DNA of 64,000 nucleotides from Rossellomorea aquimaris (GCA_020524245.1 JAIVLN010000001.1:1383002-1447001), one strand, 5' to 3'; counted from the first letter of the stretch, positions 9,491-18,519 are shown. Translations and numbers: made by a program. The notes: generated by a model not told the origin, from the sequence alone.

Positions 9491-9613
9491 ATGAAGAAAA
9501 AGAAAAAGAGTGCAACCACAATCGGATTGCCATCCTCCCAACCGGAAGGCCAAGGTACCGGCGTTGAGATAGGACGATCGCTCGACTCGGCTAGAAAGAA
9601 AAAGAAGAAGTAA
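9491..9613 (+). CDS. Lysine-rich 40-residue protein
   Basis: ATG preceded by CGGAGGTGAACGAC, an almost perfect RBS with spacing 8. The product starts MKKKKKSATTIGLPSSQPEG and ends with five lysines; the centre is Gly/Ser/Thr-rich and uncharged. The RBS and the dedicated terminator 6 bases downstream argue that it is a real gene. No family recognised; composition recalls very small spore or DNA/RNA-binding proteins, but that is only an impression. Confidence 0.7.
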   Translation: MKKKKKSATTIGLPSSQPEGQGTGVEIGRSLDSARKKKKK

Positions 9614-9618
9614 AGTAA

Positions 9619-9659
9619 GAAGGGTAACCACGTGTTAGGCACAGACGTTACCCTTTTGT
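9619..9659 (+). terminator. Terminator of the 40-residue gene
   Basis: AAGGGTAAC ... GTTACCCTTTT, 9-bp stem, 18-base loop, T tail. Confidence 0.8.
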
Positions 9660-9735
9660 TCAAAACAGCGAATATCCATACATAGTATAGGGTAAACATC
9701 AATGTCATCATTTTTTGGAGTTGTTGGAGGTATGT

Positions 9736-10710
9736 ATGCGATCCTTTCCTAAACCAAGAGTCGTGGTCAGTCAATGTTTAGAGTTCGACACCTGCCGTTA
9801 TAACGGAGATGTGTTGAAGGACATGACCGTAAAGCTTTTAATGCCATATGTAGAATTCATACCGATCTGCCCTGAAGTAGAAATTGGTCTCGGAACTCCT
9901 AGAGAGACGGTACGACTCGTATCTCAGGATAATGAAGTTCGAATGATTCAACCTTCTACACAAAAAGATCTGACAGAAGATATGAATGCCTTTAGCCGTG
10001 CATTTTTTGATTCTCTACCGGATGTGGACGGTTTTATATTGAAAAACCGCTCCCCGAGCTGCGGAACACGGGATGTGCGAATTTACACAGGAGTGGAAAA
10101 AGCACCCGTTAAAGAAAAAGGCAAAGGTCTCTTTGGCGGAAATGTGTTAGAAGAGTACGGAAACCTTGCGATTGAAGAAGAAGGTCGATTGTCCAATTTT
10201 ACAATTAGGGAACACTTCCTCACAAAGTTGTACACCTTAGCTTCATTTCGCATCTTGAAGGGAGATCCGACCATCCAAAAATTGATCCAATTTCAATCAC
10301 AAAACAAGTACTTGTTTATGGCTTATAACCAAACACGCATGAAAAAGATGGGGAGAATCATCGCAAACCATAAGCAATATGATTCCATTGACGAGGTATT
10401 TTCGGAATATGAACGAGAGCTTCATGCTATGTTCCAAAAAGCGGCCCGATACACGTCCAACATCAATGTATGCCAGCACATTATGGGCTATTTTTCAGAT
10501 GAATTGAGTAAAAATGAACGCGATCATTTCCTGCATTTGTTGGAGCGCTATAAGGACCGGAAAATCCCGCTCAGCAACCTTTTAAGCATTTTGAAGTCAT
10601 GGGTATATCGCTTTGACAACGAATACCTTCTGCAACAATCGTTTTTCGAGCCTTACCCGGAAGATCTGGTGGAAATGGCCGACTCAGGAAAAGGTAGAAG
10701 TTACGCATGA
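9736..10710 (+). CDS. TudS-like (DUF523) - DUF1722 (YbgA) two-domain protein
   Basis: 324 residues from the ATG 6 bases after TTGGAGG; an upstream TTG overlaps the RBS and is not used. The N-terminal DUF523 domain shows all three cysteine motifs: SQCLEFDTCRYNG (11-23), ICPEVEIGLGTPRE (about 48) and RSPSCGTRDV (about 103). DUF523 proteins are now known as TudS, thiouracil desulfidases using a [4Fe-4S] cluster held by three of these cysteines. The C-terminal DUF1722 domain (from about 190, KYLFMAYNQTRMKKMGRII) is the YbgA domain, helical and of unknown role, perhaps a partner for damaged or thiolated nucleic acid. Own terminator. Confidence 0.87.
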   Translation: MRSFPKPRVVVSQCLEFDTCRYNGDVLKDMTVKLLMPYVEFIPICPEVEIGLGTPRETVRLVSQDNEVRMIQPSTQKDLTEDMNAFSRAFFDSLPDVDGFILKNRSPSCGTRDVRIYTGVEKAPVKEKGKGLFGGNVLEEYGNLAIEEEGRLSNFTIREHFLTKLYTLASFRILKGDPTIQKLIQFQSQNKYLFMAYNQTRMKKMGRIIANHKQYDSIDEVFSEYERELHAMFQKAARYTSNINVCQHIMGYFSDELSKNERDHFLHLLERYKDRKIPLSNLLSILKSWVYRFDNEYLLQQSFFEPYPEDLVEMADSGKGRSYA

Positions 10711-10737
10711 AGACCGAGTGTCGTGCTCGGTCTTTTT
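10709..10737 (+). terminator. Terminator of tudS-DUF1722 gene
   Basis: AGACCGAG-tgtcgtg-CTCGGTCTTTTT-like hairpin directly after the stop. Confidence 0.88.
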
Positions 10738-10741
10738 ACAT

Positions 10742-10775
10742 GACAAAAAGCTGCCCAAAAGGACAGCTTCATCTT
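10742..10775 (-). terminator. Terminator of ung
   Basis: On the minus strand AAGCTGTCC-TTTT-GGGCAGCTT followed by TTTGTC; one G-U pair. Confidence 0.75.
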
Positions 10776-10794
10776 ACATTACAATATTGGTCAA

Positions 10795-11478
10795 TCATTC
10801 ACCATCCATGTTTGGGATCTGCCAATCAATCTCTTCCATACCATTTTCCCGGAGGAATGCATTGATTTTTGAAAAAGGTTTACTGCCGAAAAATCCTTTA
10901 TTGGCAGAAAACGGGCTTGGGTGGGGCGATTTCAAGATCAAATGATGATCATTCGTAATGAGCTCTTCTTTCGCTTGTGCGTGTCTTCCCCATAATAAAA
11001 ACACGACAGGTTTTTCTCGTTCATTCATCGTTTGGATGACTGAGTTGGTGAACTGTTCCCATCCTATACCTTTGTGGGAATTCGGTTCCTTTTTCCGTAC
11101 GGTGAGTACGGTGTTCAGCAGCAAGACACCTTGTTTCGCCCAATGAATCAATGATCCGTGGTCCGGTATGTCATGTCCTAGATCGGCTCGAAGTTCTTTG
11201 AATATATTCTGTAAAGACGGTGGTTGTCGGACACCTGGTTGAACAGAAAAGCTTAAGCCATGCGCTTGTCCTGGTCCATGATAAGGATCCTGTCCTAAAA
11301 GGACGACCTTCGCATCTTCATAAGGTGTGTAATGAAGGGCGTTGAAAATATCATGCATATCCGGGAACACGGTTTGCGTGCCATATTCCACTTTCAACTG
11401 TTCTCTCAGCTTTTGATAATAGGCTTGATTGAACTCACCTTGCAGAAGTTCTGCCCAATCATTTTTTAGTATTTCCAT
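10795..11478 (-). CDS. ung: Uracil-DNA glycosylase, family 1
   Basis: 227 residues, the normal length. Motif [14 protein letters not shown] puts the water-activating Asp at 64; the DNA-intercalation motif [13 protein letters not shown] puts the catalytic His at 186 and the minor-groove Leu/Phe loop after it. [11 protein letters not shown] is the uracil-binding strand with Asn. It removes uracil from DNA arising by deamination or dUMP misincorporation, starting base-excision repair in the cytosol. Monocistronic with its own terminator. Confidence 0.97.
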   Translation of the reverse strand: MEILKNDWAELLQGEFNQAYYQKLREQLKVEYGTQTVFPDMHDIFNALHYTPYEDAKVVLLGQDPYHGPGQAHGLSFSVQPGVRQPPSLQNIFKELRADLGHDIPDHGSLIHWAKQGVLLLNTVLTVRKKEPNSHKGIGWEQFTNSVIQTMNEREKPVVFLLWGRHAQAKEELITNDHHLILKSPHPSPFSANKGFFGSKPFSKINAFLRENGMEEIDWQIPNMDGE

Positions 11479-11577
11479 TGTTCAATCACCTGTTTTAACG
11501 TTGTTTTATCGATAGTATATCACACGATAATACACCGTTCGATCATCCTAATATTTCCCCGACAATATTCTACATCG

Positions 11578-12132
11578 TTACACCATGAACTTTCGGATGA
11601 CACTTGTCGCATCCGCTCTTAAATACCTGGATCGTCCTAAGTAGAGCGGAATCTCCAATTTTTCAAAGTCCGGCAATCCTTTTTCATTGAACAGCTCGTC
11701 ATCACGGTAAAATTTCGTGATATCCGCGACGAACCAGTCATGATCTCCATACGAGTTGACGTCGATCGTCTTGCATTCATACGCCACATACGCATCATGT
11801 AAAATCGGTGCATCTGTCGTAATCCCCCTGTCAAACGTCATCCCACCTAGCTCAAATTTGTTCGTATCGCTTCCAGAGTATGTACCTGTTTGTTGGATGA
11901 ACTCCGCTTTCTCATATGGCAGGAAATTGATCGCGAATGATCCCGCATTTTTGACAAGTTGATGGGTATGTCGTTCCCTACCGATTGCTACACCATATAT
12001 GGCAGGGTCATATGAGATATATGAGTGCCACCCCGCTGCCATTACATTGTCTTCTCCGTTATAGGAAACGGTCACGATTGCGACCATGCCGGGATAACTG
12101 TGCATGACCATTTGATCCGTCGGTTTCCTCAT
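11578..12132 (-). CDS. Flavin reductase family protein (FMN-binding split barrel)
   Basis: 184 residues behind GAAAGGGGTTTGTGGA. The order VAIVTVSYNGEDNVMAAGW, YDPAIYGVAIGRERHTHQLV and GSFAINFLPYE is the flavin-reductase (RutF/HpaC-like) split-barrel signature; Thr/Ser and His residues there contact FMN phosphate. Members reduce free flavins with NAD(P)H or bind FMN as electron carriers; the partner monooxygenase is not adjacent here. The gene is isolated, with the repeat array upstream. Confidence 0.88.
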   Translation of the reverse strand: MRKPTDQMVMHSYPGMVAIVTVSYNGEDNVMAAGWHSYISYDPAIYGVAIGRERHTHQLVKNAGSFAINFLPYEKAEFIQQTGTYSGSDTNKFELGGMTFDRGITTDAPILHDAYVAYECKTIDVNSYGDHDWFVADITKFYRDDELFNEKGLPDFEKLEIPLYLGRSRYLRADATSVIRKFMV

Positions 12133-12207
12133 TCCACAAACCCCTTTCCATCTTTCTGTTTGGCTGTTTTCTAAAAGATTGTTGCATTTGATTCATTTTT
12201 TGAAAGC

Positions 12208-12275
12208 TCACCTTGTGCAAAGCGACAAGTGGGCTCACCGCATGCCCCGAGGAAAGCGAGCATCCTGGAGCGGAA
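12208..12275. repeat. Fragment of the GC-rich palindromic repeat
   Basis: GTGCAAAGCGACAAGTGGGC ... CCCGAGGAAAGCGAGCATCC ... GGAGCGGAAATCAA resembles the right half of the 23766-23894 element. It abuts copy B of the other repeat directly, forming one composite intergenic unit. Confidence 0.6.
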
Positions 12276-12402
12276 ATCAACTACTTTTAAAGAAAACTTG
12301 GCAAGACCAAGCCTTTTGTAGGTCGAGCCTTAGTTGCCCTTATACTGAAGAAAGTATTTTATACTTTCTTCAAGTGCAAGAGCAACAAAGTTTGCGAAAT
12401 AG
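12262..12402 (+). repeat. Dispersed intergenic repeat, copy B
   Basis: Nearly identical inverted copy of 1283-1423, with the same 11-bp hairpin (GAAGAAAGTAT/ATACTTTCTTC, loop TTT) and the ending GAGCAACAAAGTTTGCGAAA. The ending also recurs after the palindromes at 44848-44879. It occupies most of the 360-base gap between the flavin reductase and the Eis-like gene; a promoter for the latter probably lies in the last 90 bases (TTTTGTCATAAG then TATAAT at about 12453). Confidence 0.85.
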
Positions 12403-12493
12403 CCTTTTGTTTTTAATTATCACACGAATCGGAATGTTTTGTCATAAGTTTGCTATAATGAAAATCGTTGAGTAAGAGCTAAGGGGGGTCTAT

Positions 12494-13744
12494 ATGGAGA
12501 TTAAACGTTTACCTACAGAAGATATCAAGCCATTCATCGAAATCGTCAGCCGGTCGTATCCAGGAATGAAGGTCGTATCGGATGACGATATACAGAAAAT
12601 GGCCGACCGATTCACTGATTTACTAGAGAACGATACAACGAAAGCCCTTTACGGTGCTTATCAGTCGGGCAAGCTTGTAGGCGGCATGCAATTCCATGAT
12701 TTTGAAATGATGTTTTACCGGCAGAAAGTACCTGTCGGCGGGATTGGCATGGTTGCAGTTGATCTTTTACATAAAAAAGAACGGGTCGCCAAGACAATGC
12801 TCGAATATTTCCATCAGCATTATCTGGAAAGAGGCACTTACATGACGGCCCTCTATCCGTTCAGGCCTGATTTCTATAAAAAGATGGGGTATGGATACGG
12901 AACGAAGAAAGATCGCTATCGGGTACAGCCACAGCATCTTCCGAAAGGTCCAGCGAAGTCGCATATCGCCTACATATCGCTTGAGCAAATCGGTGATCTT
13001 GTAACGTTCTACAATAAAATGGCTGTTCAAACGCATGGACTCATGATTCGTTCTGAGAAGGATTTTGAGAGACCGATGAAACAGCCAGGCAATTACACGA
13101 TCGGATATGTCGACAATGGAGAAATAAAAGGTTACGCAGGATTTTCATTCAAATCAGAAACGGGTGACAGCTTCCTGCAAAATGACATCCTCATTCATGA
13201 GTTCATGTATGAGGACAGTAAAGTTCTCTCTGAGATGCTTACGTTTTTCCATAGCCAGCAGGATCAGATCCGCTCGATCTATTTCGATACACAAGATGAA
13301 CATTTCCACCACCTGCTCACCGATCCGAGTAATGGCTCCGGGCACTTGATTCCACATGCGTTCCATGAGAGCAATACGCAAGGTGTCGGACTGATGTATC
13401 GCATACTCGATACGGAGAAGTTCCTGGATTCGGTCAGTGGTCATCATTTTAACGGTGAAGATTTGGCGTTGGAAATTACGGTGTCCGACACGTTCCTGCC
13501 GGAAAACGACAAGCGCTTTTATGTACATTTTGAAGACGGAAAAATGACCAGCCAGAAGGAGACGAAGGCGGATGTCGCAATCGAACTCGATATAGCGGAT
13601 TTCTCCTCCATGCTTATGGGCGTGCTCCCTTTTCATGCCATATACACGTATGGAAAAGCGAAGATATCGGATCCAGCATACGTCACAAAGGTCACCCAAT
13701 TATTTTACACACATCAAAAACCGGTTTGTTTCAACCGCTTCTAA
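12494..13744 (+). CDS. Eis-like GNAT acetyltransferase with SCP2-like C-terminal domain
   Basis: 416 residues; RBS AAGGGGGGTC before the ATG. The three-part Eis layout is visible: N-terminal GNAT (VGGIGMVAVDLLHKKERVAK, the acetyl-CoA loop with VAVDLLHKKERV), a middle GNAT-like domain (about 160-290) and a C-terminal SCP2-like domain (ALEITVSDTFLPEN, KADVAIELDIADFSSMLMG). Eis proteins acetylate amines, in mycobacteria several positions of aminoglycosides; Bacillus homologues are less defined. The last residues CFNRF provide a free carboxylate near the active site in Eis structures (the C-terminal Phe is conserved). Followed 24 bases later by another acetyltransferase gene. Confidence 0.85.
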   Translation: MEIKRLPTEDIKPFIEIVSRSYPGMKVVSDDDIQKMADRFTDLLENDTTKALYGAYQSGKLVGGMQFHDFEMMFYRQKVPVGGIGMVAVDLLHKKERVAKTMLEYFHQHYLERGTYMTALYPFRPDFYKKMGYGYGTKKDRYRVQPQHLPKGPAKSHIAYISLEQIGDLVTFYNKMAVQTHGLMIRSEKDFERPMKQPGNYTIGYVDNGEIKGYAGFSFKSETGDSFLQNDILIHEFMYEDSKVLSEMLTFFHSQQDQIRSIYFDTQDEHFHHLLTDPSNGSGHLIPHAFHESNTQGVGLMYRILDTEKFLDSVSGHHFNGEDLALEITVSDTFLPENDKRFYVHFEDGKMTSQKETKADVAIELDIADFSSMLMGVLPFHAIYTYGKAKISDPAYVTKVTQLFYTHQKPVCFNRF

Positions 13745-13768
13745 GATACTACGATTTGAGGGATTTAT

Positions 13769-14320
13769 ATGTTAGCAAAAACGATCAGACAAGGTGAACG
13801 GGTCTACTTAGGCCGATTTACAGAAGAAGATTTGGAGAAGGTTTCCGCATGGTACCACGATGATGAATACATGCGTTGTATGGATGCGTCCCCTTCATTT
13901 CCATTATTGAAAAGGGACTTTAAAGACTGGGTCGAGCTCAAACCCCGAGAACAAAAATCATACTTATTCGCCGTACGCATGCGACAGGATGACAGCGTAA
14001 TCGGCTGGGTGGACTTGGATGATATCCTCTGGCCGCATCGCAATGCATGGCTAGCGATCGGCATCGGGGAACGGGATTTGTGGGATCAAGGATTAGGATA
14101 CGAAACGATGGAGCTTGTGTTGAATTTCGCGTTCAACGAACTGAATCTGCATCGCGTTCAATTGACCGTCTTCAGCTACAACAAGCGAGCGATCAAGTTG
14201 TACGAACGGTTAGGGTTCCAATATGAAGGCGCTCAGCGGGAATTCCTGCAACGGGACGGAGAACGTCACGACATGCTCATGTACGGGATTTTAAGCCATG
14301 AATGGATGAACAGAGGATAA
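13769..14320 (+). CDS. GNAT acetyltransferase, RimJ/RimL type
   Basis: 183 residues, GAGGG RBS. Acetyl-CoA site: AIGIGERDLWDQGLGYETM (about 93-111), then LHRVQLTVFSYNKRAIKLYERLGFQYEG, the typical RimJ/SpeG-class alpha4-beta6 region. Could act on protein N-termini, polyamines or small amines. Co-directional with the Eis-like gene (24-base gap), probably one operon, terminated at 14331-14357. Confidence 0.88.
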   Translation: MLAKTIRQGERVYLGRFTEEDLEKVSAWYHDDEYMRCMDASPSFPLLKRDFKDWVELKPREQKSYLFAVRMRQDDSVIGWVDLDDILWPHRNAWLAIGIGERDLWDQGLGYETMELVLNFAFNELNLHRVQLTVFSYNKRAIKLYERLGFQYEGAQREFLQRDGERHDMLMYGILSHEWMNRG

Positions 14321-14330
14321 GGATCACGAT

Positions 14331-14357
14331 GGGAAACGTCATTTTTTGACGTTTCTT
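14331..14357 (+). terminator. Terminator of the two acetyltransferase genes
   Basis: GAAACGTCA-ttttt-TGACGTTTCTTTTT. Confidence 0.9.
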
Positions 14358-14485
14358 TTTCATACGGTTAGAAAGTATAACTTTTTAGCTAGAGTTTTCT
14401 TTATTTATAAGCGTCTGTACAAACATCATTGTCCTATTTTTAGTACAATAGTGAATACTAGTTGTTATGTAGGAGGGATTCTGTT

Positions 14486-14833
14486 TTGGATCTGATCGAT
14501 ATTTCGAAAGTACAACCTATCATAGAACGTTTCGTCGATAAAGACGTCTACATCCATCTGGAAACGACAAACGGAGCGTACGCTTCTCATTTCAATGAGC
14601 AAGTGTTCTCTGCAGGCGCTTATATCCGAAACGGGAAAATCAAATATACACGCGGAAAAATTACAGGTGAAGGACCGTACCGGGTCGGGTTGAAGATGGA
14701 CCTAGGCTGGATCTACGCTGAAGGCATCACCCACTGGGAGCTGGATGCGAAAAACCGCCTGTTGTTGGCTGGTCACGATCAAGAAGGAAAATTAGCCGTC
14801 GCACTGCAAATCAGCGAAACACCTTTTGAATAA
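14486..14833 (+). CDS. yojF: YojF family protein (DUF1806)
   Basis: 115 residues from a TTG start 8 bases after AGGAGGG; no ATG fits. The pattern KDVYIHLETTNGAYASHF ... AGAYIRNGKIKY ... GPYRVGLKMDLGWIYAEG is the YojF/DUF1806 family. It precedes bshB2 as yojF precedes yojG in B. subtilis, which supports a role linked to bacillithiol, though no biochemical function is established for it. Gap to bshB2 is 71 bases. Confidence 0.87.
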   Translation: MDLIDISKVQPIIERFVDKDVYIHLETTNGAYASHFNEQVFSAGAYIRNGKIKYTRGKITGEGPYRVGLKMDLGWIYAEGITHWELDAKNRLLLAGHDQEGKLAVALQISETPFE

Positions 14834-14904
14834 AGAAAAGCGGTAGCGCCCTGGTTAGACATGACTTCTTAGATACACAACCCCCAATGGAAAGGAGATA
14901 TAAC

Positions 14905-15570
14905 ATGGAGAAGCAAGTATTAGTCGTCTTCCCTCACCCTGATGATGAAGCGTTTGGGGTATCGGGATCGATTTCAAAATACATCGATAGCGGAACGCCT
15001 GTTACCTATATGTGTTTGACTCTCGGCGAGATGGGGCGGAATATGGGCAACCCTCCTTTCGCGACAAGAGAAACATTACCGGAAATCCGAAAACAGGAGC
15101 TATTGAATGCCAGTAAAGTAATGGGTTTGAAGGATCTACGAATGATGGGGCTTCGTGACAAGACGATTGAATTCGAAGACCCTGAAATGCTCGCAGATAT
15201 GGTCACCGATACGATTGAAGAACTCAATCCGTCGTTGATCATCACATTCTATCCTGGATATAGCGTACATCCAGATCATGACGCATGCGGTGCAGCGGTC
15301 ATCAAAGCTGTGAGTCGCTTGCCGGAATCGAAACGACCGAAAGTCGAGTGTGTGGCATTTTCTCATAATTGTGAGGAAGACCTTGGAAAGCCCGACGTCA
15401 TCCGCGATGTTTCTGATTTCATCGATCGTAAGCTGGATACATTGGAAGCCCATAAGAGCCAAACAGCAGGCTTGATGGCTGGGATGAAGAAGAGACTTCA
15501 AGCAAATGAAGAAGAATTGATGAACTGGATCAAGTTTGAGCGATTCTGGACGTATTCTTTCGATGAGTGA
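14905..15570 (+). CDS. bshB2: Bacillithiol biosynthesis deacetylase BshB2
   Basis: 221 residues from the second in-frame ATG (AAAGGAGATATAAC just upstream; the first ATG overlaps the RBS). LmbE-like/PIG-L zinc deacetylase: HPDDE at 11-15 and HPDH at 122-125 supply the zinc ligands and the general base Asp. It removes acetate from GlcNAc-malate (or bacillithiol S-conjugates) in making bacillithiol, the main low-molecular-weight thiol of Bacillaceae. Sequence around MGEMGRNMGNPPFATRE matches YojG rather than BshB1. Terminator follows. Confidence 0.92.
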   Translation: MEKQVLVVFPHPDDEAFGVSGSISKYIDSGTPVTYMCLTLGEMGRNMGNPPFATRETLPEIRKQELLNASKVMGLKDLRMMGLRDKTIEFEDPEMLADMVTDTIEELNPSLIITFYPGYSVHPDHDACGAAVIKAVSRLPESKRPKVECVAFSHNCEEDLGKPDVIRDVSDFIDRKLDTLEAHKSQTAGLMAGMKKRLQANEEELMNWIKFERFWTYSFDE

Positions 15571-15574
15571 AAAT

Positions 15575-15611
15575 AAAAATGGCTGACTCATAGGAGTCCA
15601 GCCATTTTTTA
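15575..15611. terminator. Bidirectional terminator between bshB2 and nsrR
   Basis: AAATGGCTG-GACTC-like stem: aaaaATGGCTGacTC...GAgtCCAGCCATTTTTT; A/T runs on both sides serve the convergent genes. Confidence 0.85.
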
Positions 15612-15612
15612 A

Positions 15613-16077
15613 TTATTCTGACTCAGCAAGTGCATTTGCTTGTTCAATTGAAAAGAGTGATTGCAATTGATCTGTATTCTGGGTCAGATCTGCTAACGTG
15701 TATTGGTCCAATACTTCGAAATAAGCTTTCAACGCTTTGTTCAATACACCCTTCAATTTACACGCTGGACTTATGATGCAGGTGTTATTCGCCGCATCGA
15801 AGCACTCTACGAGATAAAAGTCCTCTTCTGTCCTTCGAATTAGTGCACCGATATTAATCTCTTCTGGATTCTTCCCGAGTGTAATGCCACCATTTCTTCC
15901 ACGTACCGTTTTTATGAATCCAAGCTTGCTGAGCTCATGCGTCACTTTCATCAAATGATTTTTGGAAATTTTATAGGTATCAGCAATTTCTTTAATTTGG
16001 ACGAGTCGACCATCCATTTGTGTCGCCAGGTACATTAACACCCTCAAAGAATAATCACTGTATTGAGTCATTCTCAA
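15613..16077 (-). CDS. nsrR: Nitric-oxide-sensing Rrf2 repressor NsrR
   Basis: 154 residues from a TTG 7 bases after AAGGAGG. N-terminal winged helix (ADTYKISKNHLMKVTHEL, 32-49; GRNGGITLGKNPEEINIG) and three Fe-S cysteines at exactly 92, 100 and 106, the positions used in B. subtilis NsrR to hold the [4Fe-4S] cluster. NO destroys the cluster and lifts repression. The divergent target hmp, with two NsrR-type dyads in the 213-base spacer, makes the regulatory link explicit. Confidence 0.95.
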   Translation of the reverse strand: MRMTQYSDYSLRVLMYLATQMDGRLVQIKEIADTYKISKNHLMKVTHELSKLGFIKTVRGRNGGITLGKNPEEINIGALIRRTEEDFYLVECFDAANNTCIISPACKLKGVLNKALKAYFEVLDQYTLADLTQNTDQLQSLFSIEQANALAESE

Positions 16078-16199
16078 CGGAATTCCTCCTTCATTAGGAG
16101 TTACTATTATGCTCTAATCGTACCACTGCCAACCTTCCAGGAAAAGCATTTGAATTTATGTGTGACAGCTTTATGAACTTGAATGTGACGAATTTGCGA

Positions 16200-16224
16200 A
16201 AAGATGCATATAAGATACATCTTT
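16200..16224. promoter_or_regulatory. NsrR operator 1 upstream of hmp
   Basis: 25-base imperfect dyad, AAAGATGCATAT/..ATACATCTTT. It matches the NsrR box described for Bacillus (AAGATG(T/C)AT-A/T-rich-ATACATCTT). It ends about 16 bases before the putative -10 (TATAAT, 16240-16245), covering the -35 region. Confidence 0.8.
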
Positions 16225-16245
16225 AAACAAAACCTCTTCTATAAT

Positions 16246-16270
16246 AAAGGTGTATTCAAGATACATCTTT
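16246..16270. promoter_or_regulatory. NsrR operator 2 at the hmp transcription start
   Basis: Second 25-base dyad AAAGGTGTATTC..ATACATCTTT, centred 46 bases after operator 1 and starting right after the TATAAT -10 box. The pair brackets the promoter, so bound repressor would block both recruitment and clearance. Confidence 0.78.
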
Positions 16271-16290
16271 TATAAGAGGAGCTGATTTTG

Positions 16291-17502
16291 ATGTTAGATC
16301 CAAAAACCATTCAAACGATTAAATCGACTGTCCCTGTATTAAAGGAATATGGAACTGCTATAACTTCTCGATTTTATGAATTGCTATTCACAAACCATCC
16401 AGAACTCTTGAACGTGTTCAACCACGCGAATCAGCATAAAGGGCGTCAACAGGGTGCTTTAGCGAATGCTGTATATGCTGCTGCAGTACATATCGACCGT
16501 CTAGAGGAAATCCTTCCTGCAGTTAAGCAGATCGCTCATAAGCACCGTAGTTTAGGTGTCCAGCCGGAGCAATATCCTATTGTAGGTGAATATCTACTGA
16601 AAGCCATTAAAGATGTTTTAGGAGATGCTGCAACAGACGACATTTTAGATGCATGGGCTAAAGCCTATCAAGTCATTGCTGATGTGTTCATCCAGGTGGA
16701 AGCGGACATGTATCAGGAGGCCGAGAATCAAGTCGGAGGCTGGAAAGACTTTCGCGAGTTTAAATTGGTCAAAAAAGAGACGGAAAGCAAGGTCATCACT
16801 TCGTTCTATTTGAAGCCTGCGGACGGAAACGCGTTAGCGCCATTTTTACCAGGACAATACGTAAGTGTCAAAACAGAAATTCCGGGAGATCCCCACACGC
16901 ATATTCGCCAATACAGTCTTTCCGACTCGACAAACCAGGATTACTATCGTCTTTCTGTTAAAAAAGAAGGTCGTGTCTCTAAATACTTACATGATCAGGT
17001 AAAAGAAGGCGACAGCTTGTTCTTAAGTGCTCCTGCAGGAGACTTCACACTTGATACTAAGTCGCAGAAGCCGCTTGTCCTTATCGGCGCAGGTGTCGGT
17101 CTTACGCCATTAGTAAGCATGTTGGAAACAACACTGATCGATAAGACTGATCGTGAAATTCATTTTGTGCATGCGGCAATTAACGGGGAATTCCAGGCAA
17201 TGGGAAGACGCCTTTCAGGTCTAGCTGATGGGAACGAGACATTGAAAGTCTATTTCTGTTATGAGGAGCCGACTGAACAAGATTATCAAAATCCGCACTT
17301 CGTTAAAGAGGGATATATAGATTCTGCCTGGCTTCAATCCGTACTTCCAACTGACGCAGACTTCTATATTTGTGGTCCTGAAGGGTTCATGAAAATGGCG
17401 GTCCAAGGGTTACATCAGATGAACATTCCTTCTGAGAACATACACTTTGAATTCTTCGGTCCCGCGATCGATTTGAGCAAAGAAACGGTTACCGCACAAT
17501 AA
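16291..17502 (+). CDS. hmp: Flavohemoprotein, nitric oxide dioxygenase
   Basis: 403 residues. N-terminal globin domain with proximal His85 in HKHRSLG and distal Tyr29 (SRFYE) and Gln53; FAD-binding domain with HIRQYSLSD (RxYS motif); NAD domain with [16 protein letters not shown] and [12 protein letters not shown]. It oxidises NO to nitrate with O2 and NADH. The ATG is preferred because B. subtilis Hmp starts at the equivalent MLD; a TTG one codon upstream is possible given AAGAGGAG spacing. Regulated by NsrR (two operators). Shares a bidirectional terminator with msrAB. Confidence 0.97.
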   Translation: MLDPKTIQTIKSTVPVLKEYGTAITSRFYELLFTNHPELLNVFNHANQHKGRQQGALANAVYAAAVHIDRLEEILPAVKQIAHKHRSLGVQPEQYPIVGEYLLKAIKDVLGDAATDDILDAWAKAYQVIADVFIQVEADMYQEAENQVGGWKDFREFKLVKKETESKVITSFYLKPADGNALAPFLPGQYVSVKTEIPGDPHTHIRQYSLSDSTNQDYYRLSVKKEGRVSKYLHDQVKEGDSLFLSAPAGDFTLDTKSQKPLVLIGAGVGLTPLVSMLETTLIDKTDREIHFVHAAINGEFQAMGRRLSGLADGNETLKVYFCYEEPTEQDYQNPHFVKEGYIDSAWLQSVLPTDADFYICGPEGFMKMAVQGLHQMNIPSENIHFEFFGPAIDLSKETVTAQ

Positions 17503-17515
17503 GCTGACTAAAATA

Positions 17516-17556
17516 ATAGTGCTGATCGGCCAAAGCCTGATCAGCACTTATTTTTA
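17516..17556. terminator. Bidirectional terminator between hmp and msrAB
   Basis: AGTGCTGATCGG-ccaaag-CCTGATCAGCACT, nearly perfect 12-bp stem with A- and T-rich flanks for both strands. Confidence 0.88.
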
Positions 17557-18519
17557 TTCAAATAATGGTTTGTACTCGCCGTACCCTTCTTTCTCCAAGT
17601 CTTCTTTCGGAATAAAGCGAAGTGCGGCAGAGTTGATGCAATATCTCAATCCGTCAGGACCTGGTCCATCGTTAAACACATGTCCAAGGTGCGAGTCTCC
17701 GCCTTTACTGCGGACTTCGGTACGGATCATGAAATGGCTTAAGTCCTTCTTTTCTTTTATTCTAGAGACGTGAATGGGCTTGGTGAAGCTCGGCCAACCA
17801 CAGCCTGCATCGTACTGGTCTTTTGAGCTGAACAACGGCTCTCCTGAAACGATATCGACGTAGATGCCTTCCCGCTCATTGTTCCAGTATTCGTTTTGGA
17901 AAGCAGGCTCTGTTCCGTTCTTCTGCGTCACTTTATACTGGATGTCAGTTAGCTTTTCACGAAGTGCTTTGTCGTCTTTTTTCATTGCCCAATTCTTTTC
18001 CGTGAAATCTTTACGACCAGATCCCTTGTAATACGCATTGTAATGACCAGGATGCTTTTTATAATATTTCTGATGTTGCTCTTCCGCTGGATAGAATTCA
18101 GACGCCGGAAGAATATCGGTTACGATCGGCTTGGAAAAACGTCCGCTTTCTTCAAGTTCTTTCTTGGACGCTTCTGCAAGTTCCTTTTGCTCTTCATTAT
18201 GATAAAAGATAGCGGTCTTATAAATCTCGCCTCGGTCATGGAATTGCCCGTCAGGATCTGTCGGGTCGATTTGCGGCCAATAAATGTCCAGTAGTTTTTT
18301 ATATGGGAAAATATCCGGATTGAACGTGATTTGGACGACTTCCCTATGACTGTCCTGTTTTGCGACAATTTCTTCATAGGTCGGGTTTTCAATTGTGCCG
18401 CCCATATAGCCGGATACAACTTCTTCGATTCCAGGCATTTCATCAAAGGGTTTTACCATACACCAGAAACAGCCACCTGCAAAAGTAGCCTTCTGTAATT
18501 GATTATTGCTTTCAGCCAT
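17554..18519 (-). CDS. msrAB: Bifunctional methionine sulfoxide reductase MsrA-MsrB
   Basis: 321 residues from the ATG 7 bases after GGAGG (an ATG two codons upstream touches the RBS). MsrA domain first: catalytic Cys17 in GGCFWC, then GYMGG and [11 protein letters not shown]. MsrB domain from about 175: [22 protein letters not shown] and the catalytic Cys in [11 protein letters not shown]. The MsrB zinc CxxC pairs are absent, as in the zinc-free subclass. Repairs both S- and R-methionine sulfoxide after oxidative damage. Fused A-B order occurs in many bacteria; B. subtilis has separate genes. Confidence 0.95.
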   Translation of the reverse strand: MAESNNQLQKATFAGGCFWCMVKPFDEMPGIEEVVSGYMGGTIENPTYEEIVAKQDSHREVVQITFNPDIFPYKKLLDIYWPQIDPTDPDGQFHDRGEIYKTAIFYHNEEQKELAEASKKELEESGRFSKPIVTDILPASEFYPAEEQHQKYYKKHPGHYNAYYKGSGRKDFTEKNWAMKKDDKALREKLTDIQYKVTQKNGTEPAFQNEYWNNEREGIYVDIVSGEPLFSSKDQYDAGCGWPSFTKPIHVSRIKEKKDLSHFMIRTEVRSKGGDSHLGHVFNDGPGPDGLRYCINSAALRFIPKEDLEKEGYGEYKPLFE

